From assembly GCF_014646015.1 (NCBI RefSeq), contig NZ_BMMQ01000002.1, positions 277-64,276 of the forward strand: a stretch of DNA of 64,000 nucleotides. Direction: 5' to 3'. The position numbers were made by a program, and so were the translations under genes. Numbering within the stretch: position 1 is the stretch's first letter; the number at the start of each line of letters is the position of its first letter. Under the pieces are notes generated by a model, which saw only the letters and a program-made list of their open reading frames with translations, did no database searches and was not told the DNA's origin. This DNA comes from Microbacterium nanhaiense. Lineage in GTDB: Bacteria > Actinomycetota > Actinomycetes > Actinomycetales > Microbacteriaceae. This document shows positions 34,584-43,395 of the stretch, piece by piece.

Positions 34584-35549
34584 TTACGACGACCCCCGCA
34601 CCACGAGCGTGGGGGAGGCCACCGCGCGCTCAGGCTGTCCGCCGTTGAGCAGGCCGAGCGCTTGCGCCATGGCGGCGGCGCCCATCTCGCCACGCGGCTG
34701 ATCGACGCTCGTGAGGCCGGGGCGGACGAGGTCGGCGAGTTCGGTGTTGTCGTAGCCGACGACGGCGAGGTCGTGGGGCACGCGGACCCTGCGGTCGATC
34801 GCCACGGCGACGATCTGGGCGGCGATGCGGTCGTTCGCGGCGAACGCGGCCGTGGGGCCGCCCGCCGCCACCGCGTCCAGCAATCGCGCGATGCCGTCGT
34901 CGCGCACGTCGTACTCACGGGCCTCATCCACGAGCGCGCGGTATGCGTCGCGGCGCGCGACCGACGCGGGGCGCGAGGATCCGTGCACGTAGGCGACGCG
35001 GTCGTGCCCGCGCTCCTGCAGGTGCGCGACGGCGAGCCGGGCGCCGGTCTCGTCGTCGTTGCGGATCCACCCGGCCGCGTCGGGCACGGACGCGGGGCGC
35101 CCGACGACCACGATCGGGACGCGATCGGCGAGCGCCGCGAGATCGTCGGCGTCGAGGTGGCCGGTAACGGCGATGACGGCGTCGACGCCGAGGGCGGTGA
35201 GGCCGGCGAGGCGCTCGCGCAGCAGCTCGCGGTCGCGTCGGCCATGGCTGAGGACGACGTCGAATCCGGCCGCGGCGGCCGCATCCTCGATGCCGTTGAC
35301 GATGTCGGTCTGATACGCGTTGCGCAGATCGGTGAGGAGCACGCCGACGAGGCTGCTGCGCCCGCTCACGAGGCGCTGCGCCCACCCATTCGACCGGTAG
35401 CCGAGCTCATCGGCGGCGGCGAGGATCCGGGATCTACTCGCGGCGCTCACCCCGCGCTCGCCGCGCAGAGCCGCCGAGACGAGCGACTTCGATACGCCCG
35501 CGGCGCGGGCCACGTCAACGATCGTGGGGCGTCGCGCGGTTCCGGTCAT
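34584..35549 (-). CDS. LacI-family transcriptional regulator
   Basis: 321 residues from ATG 35549. The N-terminal HTH (TIVDVARAAGVSKSLVSAALRGERGVS) with hinge helix is followed by a periplasmic-binding-protein-like effector domain (VGVLLTDLRNAYQTDIVNGIEDAA, AFAANDRIAAQIV, VVGYDNTELADLVRPGLTSVDQP), which binds a sugar or nucleoside-like ligand. CAGAAT 7 nt upstream of the start suggests a leaderless mRNA. It faces the HAD/ECF operon across an intergenic region carrying a palindromic operator, so it probably represses both. Confidence 0.9.
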   Translation of the reverse strand: MTGTARRPTIVDVARAAGVSKSLVSAALRGERGVSAASRSRILAAADELGYRSNGWAQRLVSGRSSLVGVLLTDLRNAYQTDIVNGIEDAAAAAGFDVVLSHGRRDRELLRERLAGLTALGVDAVIAVTGHLDADDLAALADRVPIVVVGRPASVPDAAGWIRNDDETGARLAVAHLQERGHDRVAYVHGSSRPASVARRDAYRALVDEAREYDVRDDGIARLLDAVAAGGPTAAFAANDRIAAQIVAVAIDRRVRVPHDLAVVGYDNTELADLVRPGLTSVDQPRGEMGAAAMAQALGLLNGGQPERAVASPTLVVRGSS

Positions 35550-35602
35550 GCCTCTCATTCTGGCAGGGGGAGCGGCGTTCTCGCGGAGGCGGGACATCGC
35601 GT

Positions 35603-35616
35603 CTGGAACGTTCCGG
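35603..35616. promoter_or_regulatory. LacI-type operator O1
   Basis: CTGGAACGTTCCGG, a near-perfect palindrome with the central CG typical of LacI-family sites, between the divergent lacI and HAD genes and 26 bp before the HAD start. Confidence 0.7.
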
Positions 35617-35641
35617 ATCCGTTTACTGAGGAGCCACCGGG

Positions 35642-37309
35642 ATGTCACCCCGCGACCGTAGCGTCGCTGTCGTGACCGACTCGCAGACAATCCCCACGAC
35701 ACCATCCTGGAACGTTCCAGAAGCGCTGTTGCTCGACTTCGGCGGCGTGATCTTCCAGACGCGAAAGGATCCGGCGGGCAAGCGGCGGCTGGCCCGCGCG
35801 CTCGTCGCCCGCCTCGCGCGGGCGGGGATCGTCGCCGATCTCGACCGCGTGCACTCCTCGATCGAGGCGGGGCTCACCGCGCTGAAGCATTGGAAGCACG
35901 CGCAGAGTCGTCGGCGCCTGCCACGGGAGCTCCCACCGCGCGAGATCGTCGGTGACTTCCTCGTCTCCGACCTCGACGACGCCTCACGGGCGCTCCTCAC
36001 CGCGGAGGCGAACGACGTGCTGCTCGAGGTGACGACGACCCTCTCGACCCACGAGGTGCGCCCCGGAATCCGGGAGCTTCTCGATCTGGCCGACGCGCAC
36101 GGAATCCCGGTCGGGATCGTCTCGAACGCGCACTCGGGCCGCAGCCACCGCGCCGTGCTGGCCGAGCACGGGCTCGCAGACCGCTTCGCGGTGCAGTGCT
36201 ACTCGGACGAGGTCGGTCTGCGTAAGCCGCACCCGGGGATCATCGAGCTCGCGGCCGAGGCCTGCGGCACCACGCCGGATCGCTGCTGGTACGTCGGAGA
36301 CACGCAGGACCGCGACGTCGTCGCCGGGCGCCGCGCCGGCGTCGCCGCCGTCATCCTCACCCGCAGCGCCCACACGGACGCCCCACCCTTCGCGGTCGAC
36401 GCGACGGCTGATGCGGTCTATGCGACTCCCGAGGGGCTCGCCGGCGCGCTTCGCGACGCGCTCGCCGCCGGGAAGCAGGCGGCGCCGATGCACGGTCTGA
36501 CCCACGATGACGACACGCTCGGCCGTGCGCTGTTGATCGACCACGGCGGTGTGATCTCGCTCTCGGTCGACGACCACGAACGGGTCGACGCCTTCGCCGC
36601 CTGGTTGTCGCGCCTGCTCGCCGGCCCCGAAGCGGGGCCCGACCCGGCCGAGGTGACGACGCTGATCGCGCGCGCCCGCGTCGCGCACGGGGCGTTCAAG
36701 CGCGAGGCGACGCGGCGCTTCCTCGACGACGCCGCACCGCTCGCCGAGGCGGATCCGGTCGTGTTCTGGCGCGACTGGTTCGGAGGCTCCCTCAGTGCGC
36801 GCCAGCGCGCCGTGCTGACGGCGGAGGCGCACGACGTCATGGCCCGCTACGGCCGCGCGAAGTCGCGCCGGAGCCTTCGAGCGGGCGTGCGTGAACTGCT
36901 CGAGACGTGCCGCGCCGAGCGCGTGCCGGTCGTGGTCGTGTCGAACACCGTCAGCGGCCGCGCCGTGCGGGCGGAGTGCGCGGCGCACGGCATCGACCAC
37001 CTCATCGCGGCGTCGGTGTGTTCGGACGAGGGGGGCGTGCGCAAGCCCGACGCGTCGCTCGTCCGGGAGGCTCTCGTGATCGCACGCGCGGATCCGGCGC
37101 GCACCTGGTTCCTCGGCGACAAACCGCAGAACGACGCCGTGGCCGCGCGCGCGGCAGGCATCGCCCACCGCGTGATCGTGCGCGGCGGATCCACCGCCGA
37201 CGCCGACGTCGACGCCGCCCTGACGACGGGCCTCGCCACGCACGCCGTCGACGAGCCCGGCGACCTCGTCTCCCTGATCTCGGCCGTGCCCGCGGCCGCG
37301 TCCGCCTGA
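35642..37309 (+). CDS. tandem HAD-superfamily phosphatase (two HAD domains)
   Basis: 555 residues from ATG 35642 (GAGGAG 8 nt upstream). Two complete HAD-IA units: first LLLDFGGVI (about 29-37), SNAHSGRSH, KPHPGI, GDTQDRDVVAG; second LLIDHGGVI (about 297-305), SNTVSGRA, KPDASL, GDKPQNDAVAAR. Motif I in both reads DxGG rather than the common DxDG: the first Asp nucleophile is kept, while the second acid is Gly, which in known HADs weakens phosphatase chemistry. First gene of the operon feeding the ECF transporter. Substrate unknown. Confidence 0.85.
   Translation: MSPRDRSVAVVTDSQTIPTTPSWNVPEALLLDFGGVIFQTRKDPAGKRRLARALVARLARAGIVADLDRVHSSIEAGLTALKHWKHAQSRRRLPRELPPREIVGDFLVSDLDDASRALLTAEANDVLLEVTTTLSTHEVRPGIRELLDLADAHGIPVGIVSNAHSGRSHRAVLAEHGLADRFAVQCYSDEVGLRKPHPGIIELAAEACGTTPDRCWYVGDTQDRDVVAGRRAGVAAVILTRSAHTDAPPFAVDATADAVYATPEGLAGALRDALAAGKQAAPMHGLTHDDDTLGRALLIDHGGVISLSVDDHERVDAFAAWLSRLLAGPEAGPDPAEVTTLIARARVAHGAFKREATRRFLDDAAPLAEADPVVFWRDWFGGSLSARQRAVLTAEAHDVMARYGRAKSRRSLRAGVRELLETCRAERVPVVVVSNTVSGRAVRAECAAHGIDHLIAASVCSDEGGVRKPDASLVREALVIARADPARTWFLGDKPQNDAVAARAAGIAHRVIVRGGSTADADVDAALTTGLATHAVDEPGDLVSLISAVPAAASA
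35707..35720. promoter_or_regulatory. LacI-type operator O2, inside the HAD gene
   Basis: CTGGAACGTTCCAG, a perfect 14-bp palindrome within codons 22-27 of the HAD gene. Its centre is 104 bp from O1, about ten helical turns. Confidence 0.65.
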
Positions 37310-37334
37310 CCCCGATCCGAAAAGGAACTCCCCG

Positions 37335-38234
37335 ATGTCCCTCTCCCAGACCGATGTCCGCCGCGGCGAGTTGCGCGGTGGCGACGCTCCAACGACGAAC
37401 ACACCGCAGAACCTCATGGTGTTCGTGCTGTCGATGGCACTGTTCGGGCTCTCGAACATCATCCTCGAGGTGATTCCCGACATCACCATCGGGCCCGTCG
37501 ACTTCTCCGTCAGCTACTTCGTCTTCGTCCCGATCACGCTTGCGGCCCTGCTCAGCCCGTTCTGGGTCGCCCTCGGCGCCCCGCTCGGCGAGATCATCTT
37601 CACCGACCTCCTGATGGGCGACTTCTCCGGCCTCGCTGAGGTCGAGGGCTTCATCCAGATGTTCCTCGCGATCTACATCGCGGGCTCCGTCATCCGGAAC
37701 CCCCGCAGCAAGGGCCAGATCGTTCTCGGCTCGCTCCTCGTCGTCGGCATCGACAAGTTCCTCTCGGCGACCGTCGACCTCCTCAAGGTCTGGGTCGGCG
37801 TGGAGGACGCGGAGTTCGTCGAGGGGCTGCCCGAGTCGGTCCTCCTGCTCGAGGGCATCGGCTTCGGCATCGACCTCATCATGTCGGGCGTCCTCTTCGG
37901 CGCGATCCCCGCACTCTGGCTCATCCCCGCCCTCTATCAGCGCATCGAGCCGATGCTCGGCCTGCAGCCCCGCGAGCCCGGCAAACGGATCCCCGGATCC
38001 GTCCCGCGCGGCGGCTGGTTCGTCGCGGTCGCGATCCTCGCCGGCATCGGATCCTTCTTCTTCGCCTTCCTCGAGGCCTGGGACGTCGAAGTCGGCTCCG
38101 TCGGCGGGGAATTCCGCGATCGCTTCGGCGACGGCTTCCTGTGGGTCAGCGTCGGCGCCATCGTGGTCGTCCTCGTCATCGCCGTCATCCTGTTCGCCGT
38201 GTGGCGCGGCCGCCGCGGCGCGGGGGAGCGCTGA
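37335..38234 (+). CDS. probable ECF transporter substrate-binding (S) component
   Basis: 299 residues with about seven membrane helices (LMVFVLSMALFGLSNIILEV, DFSVSYFVFVPITLAALLS, MFLAIYIAGSVI, LLEGIGFGIDLIMSGVLFGA, WFVAVAILAGIGSFFFAF, WVSVGAIVVVLVIAVILF). No named S-family motif was recognised. The call rests on being co-transcribed immediately ahead of a fused EcfA pair and EcfT. AAGGAA precedes ATG 37335, and the stop overlaps the ATPase start. The long loop ending in EDAEFVEGLP is unusual for an S component. Confidence 0.65.
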   Translation: MSLSQTDVRRGELRGGDAPTTNTPQNLMVFVLSMALFGLSNIILEVIPDITIGPVDFSVSYFVFVPITLAALLSPFWVALGAPLGEIIFTDLLMGDFSGLAEVEGFIQMFLAIYIAGSVIRNPRSKGQIVLGSLLVVGIDKFLSATVDLLKVWVGVEDAEFVEGLPESVLLLEGIGFGIDLIMSGVLFGAIPALWLIPALYQRIEPMLGLQPREPGKRIPGSVPRGGWFVAVAILAGIGSFFFAFLEAWDVEVGSVGGEFRDRFGDGFLWVSVGAIVVVLVIAVILFAVWRGRRGAGER

Positions 38235-39931
38235 TGGCGGATCCGATCATCGAGGTGCGTGAGCTCAGCTTCCGCTACCCCGGCGCCGGGCGCGACACCC
38301 TGCGCAACGTCGACCTCACGATCGAGCGCGGCGACTTCGTCGCGATCGTCGGCGGCAACGGATCCGGCAAGACGACGCTCTGCAAGACCTTCAACGGTCT
38401 CGTGCCGCACTACTGGTCGGGGGAGTTCGCCGGCTCGGTGCGCGTCGCGGGGGAGGACACCTGGGAATCGTCGGTGGCACGGCTGTCGTGGACGGTCGGA
38501 TACGTCTACCAGGACTTCCAGAACCAGCTCGTGCGCCCCACGGTGCGCGACGAAGTCGCGTTCGGCCCGATCAACTTCGGCTTCGACGATCACGCCGAGC
38601 GCACGGAGGAGGCGCTCGCCGCGGTGGGTATCGCCCACTTGGCAGACCGCTTCGTCTGGCAGCTCTCCGGCGGGCAGGCTCATCGCGTCGCGCTCGCGTC
38701 GGTGTTGGCGATGCGGCCCGAGGTGATCGTCGTCGACGAGCCCGTCGCCGAGCTCGACCCCGCGGCGGCGCACGAGGTCTACGAGCAGCTCACGGCCCTG
38801 AACCGCGAGCGGGGCATCACGGTCATCACGATCGAACACCACGCCGAGTTCATCGCCCAGTACGCGCGGTCGGTGGTGCTGATGAGCGACGGCGCGCCGG
38901 TGTGGCACCTGCCCGCCGACGAGGCCCTCGAGCGCGCGGGCGAGCTCGCCGACCACGGGATCCCCGCGCCGCAGATCGTCGACGCGTTGCGCGCCGCCGG
39001 CGTGGGCGGCGTCGCGCGCTCCGTGGACGCGGCGGCGGCGCGGATCCGCGCGGCGCGGGCCGCGGCGCCGGGTGCCGGGGCCGCGGTGCCGGAGCCGCAA
39101 CCCGATCGGGCGGTGGTCGTCGAGGCGCTCCGCGTCTCGCACGGCTTCCGCAGTGTCTCGGGCGAGGTGCAGCCCGTCATCGACGAGCTCGATCTGGCGC
39201 TCCGAGAGGGCGACCGCGTCGCGATCATCGGCGGCAACGGTGCGGGCAAGACCACACTCATGCGCTTGCTCGCGGGGATCCACGTGCCCCGCTCGGGCGA
39301 GGTCATGTTGGACGGTTCCAACACCCGCGCCTCGCGCGCCGGCCGCCTCGCGGAGAAGGCCGCGTACCTCTACCAGCAGCCGGAGCGGATGTTCCTCAAG
39401 GAATCGGTGCGCGCCGACGTCGAACTGTTCCCCCACAGCCGGAAGGACCCGGAAACGACGGCGATCGTCGACCGGATCCTCGAACGGGTGCGGCTTACCG
39501 AGTTCGCCGAGCGAGACGCCCGGACCCTCTCAGGCGGCCAGCAGCGGCGCGCAACGCTCGCGATCGGGCTGGCGATGCGGCCCGCCCTCCTCCTGCTCGA
39601 CGAGCCGACCGCGAGCCTCGACGTCGCCAGCCGCGACGACGTCATCGACATGCTCGCGGAACTCGACGGCGCGATCTCCTGCGCCGTCATCGCGACGCAC
39701 GACATGCACCTCGTCTCGGAATGGGCGACCCGCGTGATCGCGCTCGAAGACGGGCGCATCGTCGCCGATACGACACCGCGCGCCCTGTTCGCCGATGACG
39801 AGCTGCTCTCTCGCGCCCGACTCGTTCCGCCGCAGGTCGTGCAGCTGGGGCGCGCGCTCGGCATGGATCCGCTTCCGCTCACGGTCGCCGAGTTCGCGGC
39901 CGCATTCGACCCCATGGAGGTTCCGGCATGA
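38234..39931 (+). CDS. fused ECF-type ABC ATPase (EcfA1-EcfA2)
   Basis: 565 residues with two complete ATPase domains: first Walker A GGNGSGKTT, Q-loop VYQDFQNQLV, signature LSGGQAHR, Walker B VIVDEPVAELDP; second Walker A GGNGAGKTT, YQQPERMF, LSGGQQRR, LLLDEPTASLD. The Q-helix-like YQDFQNQ and YQQPERM segments are typical of ECF ATPases. An Ala-rich linker (about 255-300) joins them. The signature of domain 1 has HR instead of QR. It couples ATP hydrolysis to import through EcfT. Confidence 0.9.
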   Translation: MADPIIEVRELSFRYPGAGRDTLRNVDLTIERGDFVAIVGGNGSGKTTLCKTFNGLVPHYWSGEFAGSVRVAGEDTWESSVARLSWTVGYVYQDFQNQLVRPTVRDEVAFGPINFGFDDHAERTEEALAAVGIAHLADRFVWQLSGGQAHRVALASVLAMRPEVIVVDEPVAELDPAAAHEVYEQLTALNRERGITVITIEHHAEFIAQYARSVVLMSDGAPVWHLPADEALERAGELADHGIPAPQIVDALRAAGVGGVARSVDAAAARIRAARAAAPGAGAAVPEPQPDRAVVVEALRVSHGFRSVSGEVQPVIDELDLALREGDRVAIIGGNGAGKTTLMRLLAGIHVPRSGEVMLDGSNTRASRAGRLAEKAAYLYQQPERMFLKESVRADVELFPHSRKDPETTAIVDRILERVRLTEFAERDARTLSGGQQRRATLAIGLAMRPALLLLDEPTASLDVASRDDVIDMLAELDGAISCAVIATHDMHLVSEWATRVIALEDGRIVADTTPRALFADDELLSRARLVPPQVVQLGRALGMDPLPLTVAEFAAAFDPMEVPA

Positions 39932-40761
39932 GCGTCGCCCGAAAGCAGCGCGATGTGGTGAGCGTCGAGTGGGTCAAGCTCGAGCTCATCCGCACCGCCT
40001 ACTCGACCCGCGGCGGCCTCTTCGCCGCCATGGATCCGCGCGCCGTCCTGGCCTGGTACGTGATGCTCGCGCTCGCCCCGTGGTTCACCCACAACCTCAC
40101 GACGATTGCCTGCTTGTTCGCAGTGGGCGTCGCCTCCGTCGCCGTCGCGCGCGTCGGCCCGCTCGTGCTCGGCCTGTTCGTGATCGGTCTCGGTTTCGAA
40201 CTCGTGTACCTCGTCTTGGCCGCGACGCTCTTCGGCGGCGATTTCACCACCTTCGTCGCCCTGACGGAGGTGACGATGAAGATCGGTGTCGTCTCGCTGG
40301 CGAGCCTGGCCGCCTTCGTGTCGCTCGACCCCGAAAAGCTCTCGGACGCGCTCCTGGCTCTGCGCTGCCCACCGACGATCGCCTTCGCCGTGTCGTACGG
40401 ATACCGGATGATGCCGATCCTCGTCGAGGAGTTCTCGACGGTGATGGAGGGGTACCGCCTGCGCCAGGCGCCGCCCGCGAAGGCCGGCTTCCTCGGCTGG
40501 CGGCATCTCGTGCACTGGGCGACGCTCGCGGTGAGGGCCTTCTACCCGATCTTCCTCAACACCGCCAAGTCGGTGCGGACGACCGTCGAGGCGCTCGAGG
40601 CGCGGGGCTTCACCTTCGCGACCATCGACGGCCGCGGTCGCCGGATCCGGATCGCCGGGCTCCGGTATCGGTGGCTCGACCTCGTGGTCGTCCTCGCGAC
40701 GGCCGCGCTCATCGCCGCCGGCTTCGCCATCGGCGCAGAGTGGCCCCTGTATCGCGGGTGA
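39928..40761 (+). CDS. ecfT: ECF transporter transmembrane coupling protein EcfT
   Basis: 277 residues, five or six membrane helices and the CbiQ/EcfT pattern: MDPRAVLAWYVMLA near the N-terminus and a C-terminal coupling segment with EARGFTFATIDGRGRR, where an Ala-Arg-Gly motif docks on the ATPases. ATG 39928 overlaps the EcfA stop. Its last codons and stop (GTATCGCGGGTGA) are the first copy of the repeat that follows. Confidence 0.85.
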   Translation: MSVARKQRDVVSVEWVKLELIRTAYSTRGGLFAAMDPRAVLAWYVMLALAPWFTHNLTTIACLFAVGVASVAVARVGPLVLGLFVIGLGFELVYLVLAATLFGGDFTTFVALTEVTMKIGVVSLASLAAFVSLDPEKLSDALLALRCPPTIAFAVSYGYRMMPILVEEFSTVMEGYRLRQAPPAKAGFLGWRHLVHWATLAVRAFYPIFLNTAKSVRTTVEALEARGFTFATIDGRGRRIRIAGLRYRWLDLVVVLATAALIAAGFAIGAEWPLYRG

Positions 40762-40837
40762 GCTGTATCGCGGGTGACTCGCCGGTATCACGGGTGAACA
40801 GGCTGTATCGCGGGTGAGTCGCCGATATCGCGGGCGA
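40749..40837 (+). repeat. five 13-bp repeats on a 20-bp pitch at the end of ecfT
   Basis: GTATCGCGGGTGA occurs at 40749, 40765, 40785 (one change), 40805 and 40825 (two changes). Spacing is 16, 20, 20 and 20 bp. The first copy is the 3' end of ecfT. Spacers of about 7 bp are partly conserved (CTCGCCG, GTCGCCG). It may be an array of protein sites, or slippage copies of the gene end. Confidence 0.8.
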
Positions 40838-40850
40838 CGCGCCGAGGGTC

Positions 40851-41462
40851 CTACAGCGTCGCCCCGAGCTCCGCGCACCGCGCCCGCGCGGCGTCGAACT
40901 CGGCCTCCGCGAGCGCGCGCTCGGCCTCGCTCGCCGCGAGCGTGCGCGAGGCGACGACGACGGCGACGCTCATGCCGAGGCTCTCGCCGAGCATGATACG
41001 CAGCGACTCGGTGCCGTGGTCCCAGCCCTCGCGGCCGGAACCGGCGTCGTAGGACATCCCCGAGGCGGTGACGATCACGGCCGGCCTGCCCGCGAGGGGG
41101 CGCACGGACCCGGCCGTGACGCCCGGGATGTGGATGTGATCGACCCAGGCCTTCAGCACCGATGGCATCGAGTAGTTGTACATCGGCGCCCCGACGACGA
41201 GCGCATCGCACGCGAGCAGCTCGTCGAGGAGCTCCTCCTGGATCCGCCAGGCGCCCTCGCTCGCTTGCTCGCGGGCACCCGGCGCGTCCGGCCAGTGCTG
41301 CGCGGCGGCTTCGATGTGCGGCACGGGGGTGCGGACCAGGTCGCGCGTCACGACGGTGTGTCCGTCGCGCACCCGCCATGCCGCGCCGAGCGCGGCCGTC
41401 AGCGCTCGCGTGCGCGAGGATGCGAGGTCGGCCGAGGAATCGATGTGCAGGAGCTGGGGCAT
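40851..41462 (-). CDS. FMN-dependent NADH-azoreductase/quinone reductase
   Basis: 203 residues from ATG 41462. Flavodoxin-like fold with LLHIDSSADLASSRTRAL at the phosphate loop, LVVGAPMYNYSMPSVLKAWVDHI (the azoreductase AcpD signature) and VTASGMSYDAGSG. It reduces quinones or azo compounds with NAD(P)H and may protect against quinone stress. TAGTCT 7 nt before the ATG suggests a leaderless mRNA. Confidence 0.9.
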   Translation of the reverse strand: MPQLLHIDSSADLASSRTRALTAALGAAWRVRDGHTVVTRDLVRTPVPHIEAAAQHWPDAPGAREQASEGAWRIQEELLDELLACDALVVGAPMYNYSMPSVLKAWVDHIHIPGVTAGSVRPLAGRPAVIVTASGMSYDAGSGREGWDHGTESLRIMLGESLGMSVAVVVASRTLAASEAERALAEAEFDAARARCAELGATL

Positions 41463-41472
41463 AGAGCGCAGA

Positions 41473-42603
41473 CTATCGCGGTTCCGGAACCCGGACACGG
41501 CCCGCCGCGAAGGCGGACACGGCGACCGTGATCAGCGCGCCGAAGAGGATCCCGGCGCCTTCGCCCGGCGCGAGGGCCGAGGTCTCGATGCCGAGGGCGA
41601 CGGCGGCGATCGGGATGCCGAGCTGGCCGGAGGAGGAGATGGCCTGCATCCACGGAAGACCGAAGGCGCGTGCCGCCAGGTGGGCGACCACGGCCCCCGT
41701 CGCGAGCGCGAGCCCCAGGAGGATCTTGTCGGGATGCTCGGCGAGGTCGCGCAGGTTGATCGACGCGCCGAGCCAGACGAAGAAGAGCGGCCCGAGGAAG
41801 CCCTCGGTGACGCCGAACAGCTGGCGGGCGAGCCGGCGAGGCTGTCCGATGCTCGCCAGCACGAGGCCGAGTGCGAATCCCGCGAGCATCACCGAGACGT
41901 GCGTCGCCTGCGCGATCGCGGCGAGGAGGCACAGGATCAGCACGCTGATCCGCATCTCGAGCGCGAACTCGCGCGACTCGGAGAACCGGTGCAAGCGCCG
42001 CGTCCACCCGCGGCGCCCGGCGAAGCGCACCGCGAGCGTGAGCATGACCGCGAACACACCGATGGCGACGGCGCCCAGCGCCGCGACGGGCGCGCGGGAC
42101 GGCACGATCACCAGCGGCAGCGCCGCGATGCAGGCGATGTCGGCGATGGCGATCTGCGCGATGAGCTGCGCGATCTTGCCCTGCTCGATGTTGAGCGACT
42201 GCAGGATCGGCAGGACGAGCGCGGCGGAGGAGGACGAGAGCAGCACCCCGTAGAGCGCGGCGTGCTCGGTGCCGAACCACAGCGAGATGAGGGTCCCGAG
42301 CACCGCCCCGACGATGCCGACGGCGATCGCCCCGAGGAAGCCGCGCCCGATCACCGCGCGCACCTCGCGATCGCGCACCGGCACCTGCGAGCCGATCACC
42401 AGCATCGTGAGCCCGAAGCCGGTGTCGGCGAGGAAGGCGAGCGTCGCGTCTTCCGGGTCGATCCAGTTCAGGGCGGTCTTGCCGATCACGACTCCGGCGA
42501 GGAGTTCGCCGATCACGACGGGCACGCGCCACGACTTTCGCGCCGCCAAGAGAGGCCCCAGCATGCCGACGGCCACGATGAGGGCCAGGGTCGTGAAGGT
42601 CAT
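41473..42603 (-). CDS. monovalent cation:proton antiporter, CPA2 (Kef/NapA-like)
   Basis: 376 residues from ATG 42603, about twelve membrane helices. Visible family segments are VPVVIGELLAGVVIGKTALN, the long helix FGLTMLVIGSQVP, SSSSAALVLPILQSL and AQIAIADIACIAALPLV, which holds the Asp of the transport site, then FFVWLGASINLRDL. No RCK/TrkA-N domain is attached, unlike KefB/C. Likely role: Na+ or K+ exchange for H+. TACCTT with 6 nt to the ATG indicates a leaderless start. Confidence 0.88.
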   Translation of the reverse strand: MTFTTLALIVAVGMLGPLLAARKSWRVPVVIGELLAGVVIGKTALNWIDPEDATLAFLADTGFGLTMLVIGSQVPVRDREVRAVIGRGFLGAIAVGIVGAVLGTLISLWFGTEHAALYGVLLSSSSAALVLPILQSLNIEQGKIAQLIAQIAIADIACIAALPLVIVPSRAPVAALGAVAIGVFAVMLTLAVRFAGRRGWTRRLHRFSESREFALEMRISVLILCLLAAIAQATHVSVMLAGFALGLVLASIGQPRRLARQLFGVTEGFLGPLFFVWLGASINLRDLAEHPDKILLGLALATGAVVAHLAARAFGLPWMQAISSSGQLGIPIAAVALGIETSALAPGEGAGILFGALITVAVSAFAAGRVRVPEPR

Positions 42604-42683
42604 AGCCACAAGGTAGCGCCCGCCCGAGCGCGAGCGTGGGGCTTGCGGTCAGGCGGGCGATGTGCGTCGGCGCGCGCGCCGGA

Positions 42684-43292
42684 TCACGCGGGATAGTGGC
42701 TGATCTTCAGCGATCGCGCGAGATGGGCGGCGTTCGCCGCGGCGGTCTTCATGGCTTGCGCGACCTTCTCCGGCGTCTGCGGGAGGTCCTGATAGTCGAC
42801 ACCCTGCATCGCCTCGCCGTTCCAGTACACGCTACCCTGCGCGGGTACGGTGAAGCCGACGTCGTTCAGCGACTGGAAGAGGATGGCGGCGATGTGGTGC
42901 GCGCCGTCCTCGTTGCCCACGATCGCCGCGAGCGCGACCTTGTCGAACAGGATGGGGCGGCCGGATCCGTCGGTTTCGCTCAACTCGGCGTCGAGCCGCT
43001 CGAGCACTCGCTGAGCGACGCTCGAATGCTGTCCGAGCCAGGTGGGCGTCGCCAGGATCAGGATGTCGGCCGCGAGCACCTTCTCGCGTATCTCGGGCCA
43101 CTGGTCGCCGTCGCCCATATCGGTCTCGACGCCCGGGGCGATGGCGAAGTCCACCGCACGGACGCTCTCACCCGTTGCCCCGAGGGCGCGAAGTTCGTCG
43201 AGGATCTGTTCCGCGATCTTCTCGGAGCTCGAGGCGTCCGGAGACGGCTTCAGGCTGCACGTGATCGCCAGGCAGTTCAATGTGAGGTCCAT
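42684..43292 (-). CDS. flavodoxin-fold NAD(P)H-dependent FMN reductase
   Basis: 202 residues. The N-terminal beta strand and phosphate loop LAITCSLKPSPDASSSEKIA, the ATPTWLGQHSSVAQRVLERLD active-loop segment and VALAAIVGNEDGAHH are typical of NADPH-dependent FMN reductases/multimeric flavodoxin-like WrbA relatives. The physiological acceptor is unknown. TACGCT ends 6 nt before the ATG, another leaderless candidate. It is divergent from the CDF gene. Confidence 0.85.
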   Translation of the reverse strand: MDLTLNCLAITCSLKPSPDASSSEKIAEQILDELRALGATGESVRAVDFAIAPGVETDMGDGDQWPEIREKVLAADILILATPTWLGQHSSVAQRVLERLDAELSETDGSGRPILFDKVALAAIVGNEDGAHHIAAILFQSLNDVGFTVPAQGSVYWNGEAMQGVDYQDLPQTPEKVAQAMKTAAANAAHLARSLKISHYPA

Positions 43293-43383
43293 GGCGCGAG
43301 CGTACGGCGGTGTCGCGCGCGCGGCAGCGGGGTTTCGGGCTGCGGCCCGGTGCGATATAGGCGCGCGGCCACCGCCGCGGGCA

Positions 43384-43389
43384 TATCCT
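43384..43389 (+). promoter_or_regulatory. -10 element (TATCCT), leaderless start of the CDF gene
   Basis: TATCCT, 6 nt, then GTG 43396; no ribosome site is possible. Confidence 0.55.
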
Positions 43390-43395
43390 GACCCC

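Noticed and set aside
37310..37334. Riboswitch before the ECF transporter S component
   Set aside because: Only 25 bp separate the HAD gene from the S component, too little for a riboswitch; control is better explained by the LacI operators.
40749..40837. CRISPR array
   Set aside because: Repeat units are 13 bp with about 7-bp spacers, far too short; no cas genes are present anywhere in the window.
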